Positions 40,148 to 49,077 of a DNA stretch of 64,000 nucleotides are shown here, piece by piece. Where the stretch lies: the NCBI RefSeq assembly GCF_000210295.1, contig NC_026741.1, forward strand, positions 1,922,001 through 1,986,000, in the 5' to 3' direction. The stretch is from Trypanosoma brucei gambiense DAL972. Its lineage: Eukaryota; Euglenozoa; Kinetoplastea; Trypanosomatida; Trypanosomatidae. The first letter of the stretch is position 1; each line of letters begins with the position of its first letter. The position numbers were made by a program, and so were the translations under genes. Below the pieces are notes generated by a model. That model was not told the DNA's origin and made no database searches. It saw only the letters and a list, made by a program, of their open reading frames with translations.

Positions 40148-41551
40148 ATGACCAGCATCAATGCCCAACCACCCAACTCAGCCACTTATCCTCGGGATGA
40201 TCATGGCAGCGCAGAAGCTGGGCAAGCGAATGCTGAGGTGGAACGCCCACAGACAAAAAAACAGAAAGATGGTGGTGGTTGCTTTGCCAGGCTGAGTCTA
40301 TTTATGGCAACTATCATCCCACCGGGAGGTATCGCCGCAAGTGCCTTCAACATCGGATCAACTACCATTGGTGCCGGCATTTTTGGCTTGCCAGCAGCCG
40401 CCAACAGCAGTGGGCTTGTGATGGCGATGATTTATCTTATTATCATTACCGCCATGACTATTTTCTCCATATATGCTCTTGGTGTCGCCGCTGAAAGAAC
40501 AAACATTCGTACATACGAAGGAGTTGCCCGTGCACTACTGGGTCCATGGGGTGCATTTTGCACTGCTGCAGCCCGTACTTTCTTCTGCTTTAGTGCGTGT
40601 GTGGCATATGTGATTTCTGTGGGTGATATCCTGAGTGCTACCTTAAAGGGTACCAATGCCCCTGATTTCCTGAAGCAGAAGTCAGGCAACCGGCTATTGA
40701 CATCCCTCATGTGGTTATGCTTCATGCTTCCACTTGTAATACCTCGGCACATTGACTCCCTACGTTATGTTTCAACCATCGCATTCAGCCTCATGATATA
40801 TGTTGTGGTTGTAGTGGTGGTGCACTCATGCATGAATGGGTTACCGGAAAATATCAAGAACGTCAGTGTGGGAAAGGATGACAATGCTGAGATTATATTG
40901 TTTAACAGTGGGAACAGAGCCATCGAAGGTCTTGGGGTGTTCATCTTTTCCTATCTTTTTCATATTACCGCGTATGAGGTCTATATGGACATGACAAACC
41001 GTTCGGTGGGTAAGTTCGTTCTGGTTGTCACCATTGCGATGGGTATGTGTCTTCCCATTTATGCACTGACAGCCTTCTTTGGTTACATGGATTTTGGTCG
41101 CAACGTTACCGGCTCTGTGCTCCTACAGTACGACCCTGTGAACTACCCAGCGATTATGGTCGGTTTCGTTGGTGTGCTCGTCAAGCTATGCGTATCGTAT
41201 GCACTTTTGGGATTGGCTTGCCGCAATGCGCTGTATGATGTCATCGGGTGGGACTTCAGAGAGGTTGCCTTCTGGAAGCATTGCATTGCCGTCGTTACTC
41301 TCTCTGTCGTCATGTTGCTGTGTGGCTTATTCATCCCCAAAATCACAACCGTATTCGGATTCGCTGGTTCCATCTCTGGTGGATTGTTGGGTTTCATTCT
41401 TCCTGCGCTATTCTTCATGTATTCTGGTGGCTTTACGTGGCAAAAGGTTGGTCCCTTTTATTACATTTCCACTTATGTTCTACTGATCACAGGTGTTATC
41501 GCAGCCGTATTTGGCACAGGTGCTACCATTTGGGCAGTTACTGTGGGATGA
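40148..41551 (+). CDS. AAAP-family amino-acid transporter, copy 2
   Basis: Seen: 467 residues, start at the ATG equivalent to copy 1; the frame is open upstream without ATG. It has the same fold and motif (GAGIFGLP) but a distinct sequence in helices 2-4 (TIFSIYALGVAAERTNIRTYEG), in the FIFSYLFHITAYEVY segment, in LPIYALTAFFGY, and at the C-terminus (STYVLLITGVIAAVFG, ending AVTVG). It therefore defines a second sequence type in the array and might have a different substrate preference; this is inference. The segment around NAPDFLKQKSGN and NGLPENIKNVSVGK is essentially unchanged from copy 1 at DNA level. Its 3' flank differs from that of copy 1 (type II), so the two mRNAs could be regulated differently. 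Confidence 0.93.
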   Translation: MTSINAQPPNSATYPRDDHGSAEAGQANAEVERPQTKKQKDGGGCFARLSLFMATIIPPGGIAASAFNIGSTTIGAGIFGLPAAANSSGLVMAMIYLIIITAMTIFSIYALGVAAERTNIRTYEGVARALLGPWGAFCTAAARTFFCFSACVAYVISVGDILSATLKGTNAPDFLKQKSGNRLLTSLMWLCFMLPLVIPRHIDSLRYVSTIAFSLMIYVVVVVVVHSCMNGLPENIKNVSVGKDDNAEIILFNSGNRAIEGLGVFIFSYLFHITAYEVYMDMTNRSVGKFVLVVTIAMGMCLPIYALTAFFGYMDFGRNVTGSVLLQYDPVNYPAIMVGFVGVLVKLCVSYALLGLACRNALYDVIGWDFREVAFWKHCIAVVTLSVVMLLCGLFIPKITTVFGFAGSISGGLLGFILPALFFMYSGGFTWQKVGPFYYISTYVLLITGVIAAVFGTGATIWAVTVG

Positions 41552-42642
41552 TTAGCGTAGGTTCTGCGCACAGGAATGCATTCTACAGCAAGAGGCCAGT
41601 CGCACATGTGAATTGTTACCCGAAAACGGCAGGTTAGAAATGTGATACCTGTGTAATGCAGGAATAAAAGTGTGCTTAAGTGTTTAAAAAACGAAGAAAA
41701 TTAATTTAACGTTTCTCTCACCGACAAATCGTATACCTTCTCTCATTTATCCGTTCCAACACGTATTTCAAACACGGTTCCCCTCTCCAAAACGTTATTT
41801 TATTTTGTCAATTATTTCCTTTGTTCGTGTCGATACGAATGTTTCTCCATTTAGGAAGGGAATTGCAAGTGCGAAGAGGGGACATTGTGTTATATTTACT
41901 TTCTTTCCATCCTTCGTACACTATTTTTTCTTTGTAACGCCCTCCCTATCCGTATTATTTTATTTTTTTAATGGTTGTGCGTGAAGTACAACTGCTTAAC
42001 GAAAAGCGCTTGTAGGGCCGGTGGGTAATTATTTTCTACATATTTTGTTGTATGCTCCCTAATATACTACAGAAACATTAGCAGCTGCCCACAAAGGTAG
42101 TTGTTGTAAGCTTCTGTCGCATAGTATCTCTTTCGTCTCTTTCTTCTTGCTTAAGATGTACATAAAGGATTCTTGATACATGCTACCACGTTGTGCAAAC
42201 CAAATAACACTAATGGAACAGGGGCACTATCAGATTTGCTAACACAGTGGAGCATGAGCATGCAAGTGATTCCAATGATGCAGATCACGCGGAAAGGCTA
42301 ATTGCTCTGTTATTAACTGCATTTGGTAATTGTACTAGCACCATTATGTGCTCGGAGTGAGCGTTCCATAGTACTATGGCTGTGGCAAGTTTCAGAGTGT
42401 GGGATGAGTTAACAACGATGCCAAGAACGCTGGCCGCTATTCCCTAAGATGCGTCTGCACTGCCACCGTAGCAAGTAACGTCTCTAGGCAGTTAACCCTT
42501 ATGTGTATGTGTAACACTCCGATGCTACTTCTCCACTCGCTAAGCCGTTTTGTTCCCCTTAACATTATTACTTTCCCCCTACCTCATATTTTCTATATCC
42601 ATCAAGTGTGTAACCTCAAAGACACTTAACCACCAAAAGAAA
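41552..42642 (+). repeat. Type II 3' flank plus 5' flank, copy A (1091 bp)
   Basis: The spacer between transporters 2 and 3. It recurs at the same length at 44397-45487 with only about seven substitutions by eye. The left ~675 bp are the type II 3' flank (including U-rich TATTTTTTT near 41966), the right ~417 bp the shared 5' flank. Confidence 0.95.
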
Positions 42643-44046
42643 ATGACCAGCATCAATGCCCAACCACCCAACTCAGCCACTTATCCTCAGGATGATCATG
42701 GCAGCGCAGAAGTTGTGAACCTAAATGCTGAGGTGGAACGCCCACAACCAGAGGAACGGAAAGATGGTGGTGGTTGCTTTGCCAGGGTGAGTTTATTTAT
42801 GGCAACTATCATCCCACCGGGAGGTATCGCCGCAAGTGCCTTCAACATCGGATCAACTACCGTCGGTGCCGGCATTTTTGGCTTGCCAGCAGCCGCCAAC
42901 AGCAGTGGGCTTGTGATGGCGATGATTTATCTTATTATCATTACCGCCATGACTATTTTCTCCATATATGCTCTTGGTGTCGCCGCTGAAAGAACAAACA
43001 TTCGTACATACGAAGGAGTTGCCCGTGCACTACTGGGTCCATGGGGTGCATATTACACCGCTGCAACCCGCGCCTTCTTCAGTTTCAGTGCATGTGTGGC
43101 ATATGTGATTTCTGTGGGTGATATCCTGAGTGCTACCTTAAAGGGTACCAATGCCCCTGATTTCCTGAAGCAGAAGTCAGGCAACCGGCTATTGACATCC
43201 CTCATGTGGTTATGCTTCATGCTTCCACTTGTAATACCTCGGCACATTGACTCCCTACGTCACATTTCAACCATCGCGTTCATCCTCATGATTTATACTG
43301 TGGTTGTAGTGGTGGTGCATTCATGCATGAATGGGTTACCGGAAAATATCAAGAACGTCAGTGTGGGAAAGAATGACAATGCTGAGATTATATTGTTTAA
43401 CAGTGGGAACAGAGCCATCGAAGGTCTTGGGGTGATAATGTTTGCCTATCTTTTTCAGGTTGTCGCACTTGAAGTTTATGAGAACATGACAAACCGGTCC
43501 GTGGGAAGGTTCGTAATTGCATCTGCAATTGCATTGGGTATCTGCTTCACATTGTACGTAATGACATCCTTTTTTGGTTACCTGGATTTTGGTCGTGCTG
43601 TTACTGGATCTGTGCTTCTGATGTATGACCCAGTGAATGAACCTGCAATTATGGTCGGTTTCGTTGGTGTGCTCGTCAAGCTATGCGTATCGTATGCACT
43701 TTTGGGATTGGCTTGCCGCAATGCGCTGTATGATGTCATCGGGTGGGACTTCAGAGAGGTTGCCTTCTGGAAGCATTGCATTGCCGTCGTTACTCTCTCT
43801 GTCGTCATGTTGCTGTGTGGCTTATTCATCCCAAAGATCAACACAGTTCTTGGGTTCGCTGGTTCCATCTCTGGTGGATCGCTGGGTTTCATTCTTCCTT
43901 CCTTATTGGTGATGTATTCCGGTGGCTTTACGTGGCAAAAGGTGGGTCCGTTTTATTATCTTACTACATACGCTGTATTACTTACAGGTGTTATTGCCAT
44001 TGTATTTGGCACGGGGTGCGCTATCTGGGGAACTTTCACTGGTTAG
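42643..44046 (+). CDS. AAAP-family amino-acid transporter, copy 3 (mosaic)
   Basis: Seen: 467 residues, intact. Reading along the protein it switches type: residues 24-50 (VVNLNAEVERPQPEERK) match copy 1; helices 1-4 (GSTTVGAGIFGLP, TIFSIYALGVAAERT) match copy 2; IMFAYLFQVVALEVYENMTNRS and ASAIALGICFTLYVMTSFFGY match copies 4 and 1; YDVIGWDFREVAFW matches copy 2 again; and the end (LTTYAVLLTGVIAIVFGTG) is copy-1/4-like but finishes uniquely CAIWGTFTG. This is best explained by gene conversion or unequal crossing-over within the array. It remains a complete AAAP permease with the expected helices; whether its substrate follows copy 1 or copy 2 cannot be told. Confidence 0.93.
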   Translation: MTSINAQPPNSATYPQDDHGSAEVVNLNAEVERPQPEERKDGGGCFARVSLFMATIIPPGGIAASAFNIGSTTVGAGIFGLPAAANSSGLVMAMIYLIIITAMTIFSIYALGVAAERTNIRTYEGVARALLGPWGAYYTAATRAFFSFSACVAYVISVGDILSATLKGTNAPDFLKQKSGNRLLTSLMWLCFMLPLVIPRHIDSLRHISTIAFILMIYTVVVVVVHSCMNGLPENIKNVSVGKNDNAEIILFNSGNRAIEGLGVIMFAYLFQVVALEVYENMTNRSVGRFVIASAIALGICFTLYVMTSFFGYLDFGRAVTGSVLLMYDPVNEPAIMVGFVGVLVKLCVSYALLGLACRNALYDVIGWDFREVAFWKHCIAVVTLSVVMLLCGLFIPKINTVLGFAGSISGGSLGFILPSLLVMYSGGFTWQKVGPFYYLTTYAVLLTGVIAIVFGTGCAIWGTFTG

Positions 44047-44078
44047 TTGGCTTATGTGTAGCATATCGGAATGTATCG

Positions 44079-44396
44079 TATGATGTCGTGGGATGGGATG
44101 CCGACAAGGTTGCCTTCTGGAAGCATTGCATTGCCGTTGTTACTCTCTCTATCGTCATGTTGCTGTGTGGCTTATTCATCCCAAAGATCAACACAGTTCT
44201 TGGGTTCGCTGGTTCCATCTCTGGTGGATTGTTGGGTTTCATTCTTCCTGCGCTATTCTTCATGTATTCTGGTGGCTTTACGTGGCAAAAGGTTGGTCCC
44301 TTTTATTACATTTCCACTTATGTTCTACTGATCACAGGTGTTATCGCAGCCGTATTTGGCACAGGTGCTACCATTTGGGCAGTTACTGTGGGATGA
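44079..44396 (+). pseudogene. C-terminal transporter fragment
   Basis: Seen: 105 codons plus stop, equivalent to the last quarter of the transporters (from YDVVGWDADKVAFW to AVTVG), with no start of its own. It sits 32 bp after the stop of copy 3, joined to the first ~40 bp of type I 3' flank, and is followed by type II 3' flank. The fragment is itself mixed: its first part is copy-4-like (DADKV) and its end copy-2-like. It is almost certainly a scar of recombination, not translated as a protein, and now part of the 3' UTR of copy 3. Confidence 0.92.
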
Positions 44397-45487
44397 TTAG
44401 CGTAGGTTCTGCGCACAGGAATGCATTCTACAGCAAGAGGCCAGTCGCACATGTGAATTGTTACCCGAAAACGGCAGGTTAGAAATGTGATACCTGTGCA
44501 ATGCAGGAATAAAAGTGTGCTTAAGTGTTTAAAAAACGAAGAAAATTAATTTAACGTTTCTCTCACCGACAAATCGTATACCTTCTCTCATTTATCCGTT
44601 CCAACACGTATTTCAAGCGCGGTTCCCCTCTCCAAAACGTTATTTTATTTTGTCAATTATTTCCTTTGTTCGTGTCGATACGAGTGTTTCTCCATTTAGG
44701 AAGGGAATTGCAAGTGCGAAGAGGGGACATTGTGTTATATTTACTTTCTTTCCATCCTTCGTACACTATTTTTTCTTTGTAACGCCCTCCCTATCCGTAT
44801 TATTTTATTTTTTTAATGGTTGTGCGTGAAGTACAACTGCTTAACGAAAAGCGCTTGTAGGGCCGGTGGGTAATTATTTTCTACATATTTTGTTGTATGC
44901 TCCCTAATATACTACAGAAACATTAGCAGCTGCTCACAAAGGTAGTTGTTGTAAGCTTCTGTCGCATAGTATCTCTTTCGTCTCTTTCTTCTTGCTTAAG
45001 ATGTACATAAAGGATTCTTGATACATGCTACCACGTTGTGCAAACCAAATAACACTAATGGAACAGGGGCACTATCAGATTTGCTAACACAGTGGAGCAT
45101 GAGCATGCAAGTGATTCCAATGATGCAGATCACGCGGAAAGGCTAATTGCTCTGTTATTAACTGCATTTGGTAATTGTACTAGCACCATTATGTGCTCGG
45201 AGTGAGCGTTCCATAGTACTATGGCTGTGGCAAGTTTCAGAGTGTGGGATGAGTTAACAACGATGCCAAGAACGCTGGCCGCTATTCCCTAAGATGCGTC
45301 TGCACTGCCACCGTAGCAAGTAACGTCTCTAGGCAGTTAACCCTTATGTGTATGTGTAACACTCCGATGCTACTTCTCCACTCGCTAAGCCGTTTTGTTC
45401 CCCTTAACATTATTACTTTCCCCCTACCTCATATTTTCTATATCCATCAAGTGTATAACCTCAAAGACACTTAACCACCAGAAGAAA
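44397..45487 (+). repeat. Type II 3' flank plus 5' flank, copy B (1091 bp)
   Basis: The second copy of the spacer at 41552-42642, same length. The offset of 2845 bp is constant along it. It probably provides the end of the copy 3 mRNA and the acceptor of copy 4. Confidence 0.95.
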
Positions 45488-46888
45488 ATGACCAGCATCA
45501 ATGCCCAACCACCCAACTCAGCCACTTATCCTCAGGATGATCATGGCAGCGCAGAAGTTGTGAACCCAAATCCTGAGGCACCCCTTTCCCAAAATGAACT
45601 AAAGAATAGTGGTGGTTTCTTTGCCAGGGTGAGTTTATTTATGGCAACTATCATCCCACCGGGAGGTATCGCCGCAAGCGCCTTCAACATTGCCGCTTCA
45701 TCTGTTGGTGCCGGTATCATTGGCTTGCCTTCTGCCGCCAACAGCAGTGGGCTTGTGATGGCGATGATTTATCTTATTATCATTACGGCAATGTCTGTGT
45801 TTACAATGCACAATCTCGCAGTGGTTGCTGATAAGACTAATGTGTACACGTACGAAGGAGTTGCCCGTGTCCTGCTGGGTCGCTGGGGAGAGTACTACGT
45901 AGCTGTGGTTCGTGCTTTCCATGGCTTTAGTGCATGTGTGGCATATGTGATTTCTGTGGGTGATATCCTGAGTGCTACCTTAAAGGGTACCAACGCTCCG
46001 GATTTCCTGAAGCAGAAGTCAGGCAACCGCCTGCTTACAATTGGCATGTGGTTATGCTTCATGCTTCCACTTGTAATACCTCGGCACATTGACTCCCTAC
46101 GTTATGTTTCAACCATCGCCGTCAGTTTCATGGTGTACCTCGTCATCGCCATTGTAGTGCACTCATGCATGAATGGGTTACCGGAAAATATCAAGAACGT
46201 CAGTGTGGGAAAGGATGACAATGCTGAGATTATATTGTTTAACAGTGGGAACAGAGCCATCGAAGGTCTTGGGGTGATAATGTTCGCATATGTGTGCCAA
46301 GTTGTCGCACTTGAAGTTTATGAGAACATGACAAACCGTTCCGTGGGAAGGTTCGTAATTGCATCTGCAATTGCATTGGGTATCTGCTTCACATTGTACG
46401 TAATGACAGCCTTCTTTGGTTACATGGACTTTGGTCGTGCTGTTACTGGCTCTGTGCTTCTGATGTATGACCTAGTGAATGAACCTGCAATTATGGTCGG
46501 TTTCGTTGGTGTGCTCGTCAAGCTATGCGTATCATACGCTATTCTCGCTATGGCTTGCCGCAATGCACTGTATGATGTCGTGGGATGGGATGCCGACAAG
46601 GTTGCCTTCTGGAAGCATTGCATTGCCGTTGTTACTCTCTCTGTCGTCATGTTGTTGTGTGGCTTATTCATCCCAAAAATCACAACTGTGCTGGGATTCG
46701 CTGGTTCCATCTCTGGTGGATCGCTGGGTTTCATTCTTCCTTCCTTATTGGTGATGTATTCCGGTGGCTTTACGTGGCAGAAGGTGGGTCCGTTTTATTA
46801 TCTTACTACATACGCTGTATTACTTACAGGTGTTATTGCCATTGTATTTGGTACGGGAGCGACCATCTGGGGAACTGCGACTGGTTAA
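45488..46888 (+). CDS. AAAP-family amino-acid transporter, copy 4
   Basis: Seen: 466 residues. The first 22 match the other copies, then the tail differs (VVNPNPEAPLSQNELKNSGG). Helix 1 has its own version, NIAASSVGAGIIGLP; helices 2-3 are copy-1-like (MSVFTMHNLAVVADKT), followed by copy-2-like YTYEGVARVLLG. The C-terminal half and the 3' flank are almost those of copy 1. In the conserved GSVLLMYDPVNEPA segment it reads DL instead of DP, a proline lost at a position kept in copies 1-3 and in the fifth transporter. Otherwise a complete 11-helix-type AAAP permease, plasma-membrane by family. Substrate undetermined. Confidence 0.93.
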   Translation: MTSINAQPPNSATYPQDDHGSAEVVNPNPEAPLSQNELKNSGGFFARVSLFMATIIPPGGIAASAFNIAASSVGAGIIGLPSAANSSGLVMAMIYLIIITAMSVFTMHNLAVVADKTNVYTYEGVARVLLGRWGEYYVAVVRAFHGFSACVAYVISVGDILSATLKGTNAPDFLKQKSGNRLLTIGMWLCFMLPLVIPRHIDSLRYVSTIAVSFMVYLVIAIVVHSCMNGLPENIKNVSVGKDDNAEIILFNSGNRAIEGLGVIMFAYVCQVVALEVYENMTNRSVGRFVIASAIALGICFTLYVMTAFFGYMDFGRAVTGSVLLMYDLVNEPAIMVGFVGVLVKLCVSYAILAMACRNALYDVVGWDADKVAFWKHCIAVVTLSVVMLLCGLFIPKITTVLGFAGSISGGSLGFILPSLLVMYSGGFTWQKVGPFYYLTTYAVLLTGVIAIVFGTGATIWGTATG

Positions 46889-47230
46889 TTGGTTTATGTG
46901 TAGCATATCGGAATGTATCGTTTTAACGGGTTTATCGAGGCATGAACAGTACTATAAGTGCTGTAAAATAATATTATCATCACTATTATAGCAATGACAC
47001 TGAGCGTAAACGTTACTAATAACACGGAAGTGAATGACTAAGCGACTTCTCTTTCCGCTTCACTACTCAAAAATATAACAACACATATTTTGTTTTTCTG
47101 CTGTTTCTGACAGTATAGTCCCCAACCCCAACTGAATCGCTTCAACCCAGGTCGGTTGATGTTTTTTCCCTAGTTGGCAACGCGCTCCAACATATCTTCG
47201 TTTAGTCTATGCGTGGCATCTGTAGAGTGG
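46889..47230 (+). repeat. Type I transporter 3' flank, copy 2
   Basis: 342 bp after copy 4, matching 38986-39327 with about three substitutions; similarity stops abruptly at AGAGTGG in both. Confidence 0.9.
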
Positions 47231-47613
47231 GTGGCTGGGACAACGCCATCTGTCTCCAGTTCTCGCACGCTGTTCTTCGACCGATATTTCATTATCTATT
47301 TTTTTTCTTACTGTTTTTGTTATGTCAATTATTATTTTAGCGTGGGGTTAATCCTGTTGTATGATGTAAACTAGTTGTATTGTTGCAATTATTTTTTTTT
47401 ATTCCGAGAAAAGGTAAATTTGGGTTGTCTGATCACATGTTTAAACTTCTTCGTATCATCACTCCGTCCCTGGCTCTTTGGTTCTTAACACCAGGACAGT
47501 CGACTTCGTTCACATTGCGTGGGCATCTCCCTCAGTCCCATTCGCTGTACCTTTTCTCCCCAATTTCTTCTAGACTTTCCAAAGGCACAAAAGCAGGACA
47601 GACAGCGCCTCTT
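47231..47613 (+). other. Spacer before transporter 5
   Basis: Outside the array repeats. The frame of the next gene is open through the last part of it and includes an ATG at 47437, but a strong acceptor lies between that ATG and 47614. Confidence 0.6.
47549..47573 (+). promoter_or_regulatory. Predicted spliced-leader acceptor deciding the start of transporter 5
   Basis: CCTTTTCTCCCC and TTTCTTCTAG form the clearest acceptor near this gene, with AG at 47572-47573. The first ATG after it is 47614. Confidence 0.7.
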
Positions 47614-49077
47614 ATGCATCCTGACGGAACCACTGCGCCTGATTCCTGGAGGCTCACGAACCCACCAGACTCCGTTGAGGCGGGGGCCACTGAGGGTGCG
47701 GCAACAGGTTCCTCAATCCCACATGGATCATCGGAGGCAACAGGTGACAAGGTTGGTGAAAACAATGACAGAGACCAATTGACCGCTTCGGGGGGGGAAC
47801 GTTCGCAGCCATTCATGGAGTGCGTCAAAAAAGTGATACCGCCGGGTGGTTTGGTCTCCACGGTGTTCAATCTCGCTGCCATGTGCATCGGTGCCGGCAT
47901 CCTCGGTCTTCCCGCAGCAGCTAATAGCAGCGGTCTGGTGATGATGTTTGTGTATCCTACAGTTATTGTTTTTCTTTCCATATACTCGCTCTACTGCCTC
48001 GCCACGCAGATAGAAAGGCACGGTCTAAAGTCCTACGAAGGCATGTCGAGGGCGCTGCTGGGTCCATGGTCCGCTTACCTTACTGGCGTGCTGCGTGCGC
48101 TCAATACCTTTGGCGCCTGCGTGGCGTTTATCATTGCCGTGGGTGATATCCTGAGTGCCATTCTAAAGGGTACCAACGCTCCAGATTTCCTGAAGCAGAA
48201 GTCAGGCAACCGATTGCTAACGTCCATCATCTGGCTATGTTTCATGCTCCCACTTGTAATACCCCGCAGCGTAAACACACTCCGCTACATATCAACCATA
48301 GGAATTACATCCATCTGCTACCTTGTTGTCGTTATCGTGGTGCATTCGTACATGAATGGGTTACCCGACAACATCAAAAAAGTGCATTTGACTGGTGCCC
48401 CAGGTGATGAAGGCATTCACCTCTTTGGCACAGGAAATAAAGCAGTGGAAGGTCCGGGCGTCTTCATGTTCGCTTTTCTCTGCCAAGCGAATTCGTTCGA
48501 AGTATACTTGGGCATGCCGCAACCCAACGTGCACAGGTTTACAGCCTACACAGCCATCGCCATGGCCGTATGCTTCGTGCTGTGCATTTTCGCAGCCTTC
48601 TTTGGTTACCTGGATTTTGGTGGGGCTGTTACTGGATCTGTGCTTCTGATGTATGACCCAGTGAATGAACCTGCAATTATGGTCGGTTTCGTTGGTGTGC
48701 TCGTCAAGCTGTGTGCGTCATATGCATTGCTGGCAATGGCTTGTCGTAATGCACTGTATAGTTTTGTTGGGTGGGATGCCGACGAGGTCGCCTTCTGGAA
48801 GCATTGCGTTTTTGTGATCTCCCTCTCTGCGGTTATCTTATTGTGCGGTCTCTTCATCCCAACCATAAACACGGTGTTTGGCTTCGTTGGGGCTGTTTGT
48901 GGAGGCTTTCTTGCCTTCATCCTCCCTTCGCTATTCATCATGTATGGCGGGGGCTGGTCCCTGAAGACGGTTGGATGGTGCCACTACCTTGCGACATATG
49001 CAGTGCTGTTTGCAGGGGTGGCATTATGCGTATTTGGTACAGGCGCTACCGTGTACAGTGTCGCAGTGGAGTGGTAA
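47614..49077 (+). CDS. AAAP-family amino-acid transporter, copy 5 (divergent)
   Basis: Seen: 487 residues from the chosen start. The hydrophilic N-terminus of about 70 residues is unrelated to copies 1-4; then come IPPGG, the helix-1 motif GAGILGLP and the full AAAP helix set, ending VAVEW. An upstream in-frame ATG (47437) would add 59 residues, but it precedes the predicted splice acceptor, so I prefer 47614, which also gives a length like its neighbours. Overall it is clearly more diverged than copies 1-4, yet two blocks are nearly identical to them at DNA level: GDILSAxLKGTNAPDFLK (48138-48212) and GSVLLMYDPVNEPAIMVGF (about 48600-48760). Substrate unknown; plasma-membrane transporter by family. 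Confidence 0.92.
   Translation: MHPDGTTAPDSWRLTNPPDSVEAGATEGAATGSSIPHGSSEATGDKVGENNDRDQLTASGGERSQPFMECVKKVIPPGGLVSTVFNLAAMCIGAGILGLPAAANSSGLVMMFVYPTVIVFLSIYSLYCLATQIERHGLKSYEGMSRALLGPWSAYLTGVLRALNTFGACVAFIIAVGDILSAILKGTNAPDFLKQKSGNRLLTSIIWLCFMLPLVIPRSVNTLRYISTIGITSICYLVVVIVVHSYMNGLPDNIKKVHLTGAPGDEGIHLFGTGNKAVEGPGVFMFAFLCQANSFEVYLGMPQPNVHRFTAYTAIAMAVCFVLCIFAAFFGYLDFGGAVTGSVLLMYDPVNEPAIMVGFVGVLVKLCASYALLAMACRNALYSFVGWDADEVAFWKHCVFVISLSAVILLCGLFIPTINTVFGFVGAVCGGFLAFILPSLFIMYGGGWSLKTVGWCHYLATYAVLFAGVALCVFGTGATVYSVAVEW

Noticed and set aside
43743..44396. 217-codon frame overlapping the end of transporter copy 3
   Set aside because: Its first ~110 codons are an out-of-frame reading of copy 3; only the part from 44079 is transporter sequence, recorded as a pseudogene fragment.
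47437..47613. Upstream ATG as main start of transporter copy 5
   Set aside because: It precedes the best splice acceptor and would give an N-terminus longer than any relative; kept as an alternative only.
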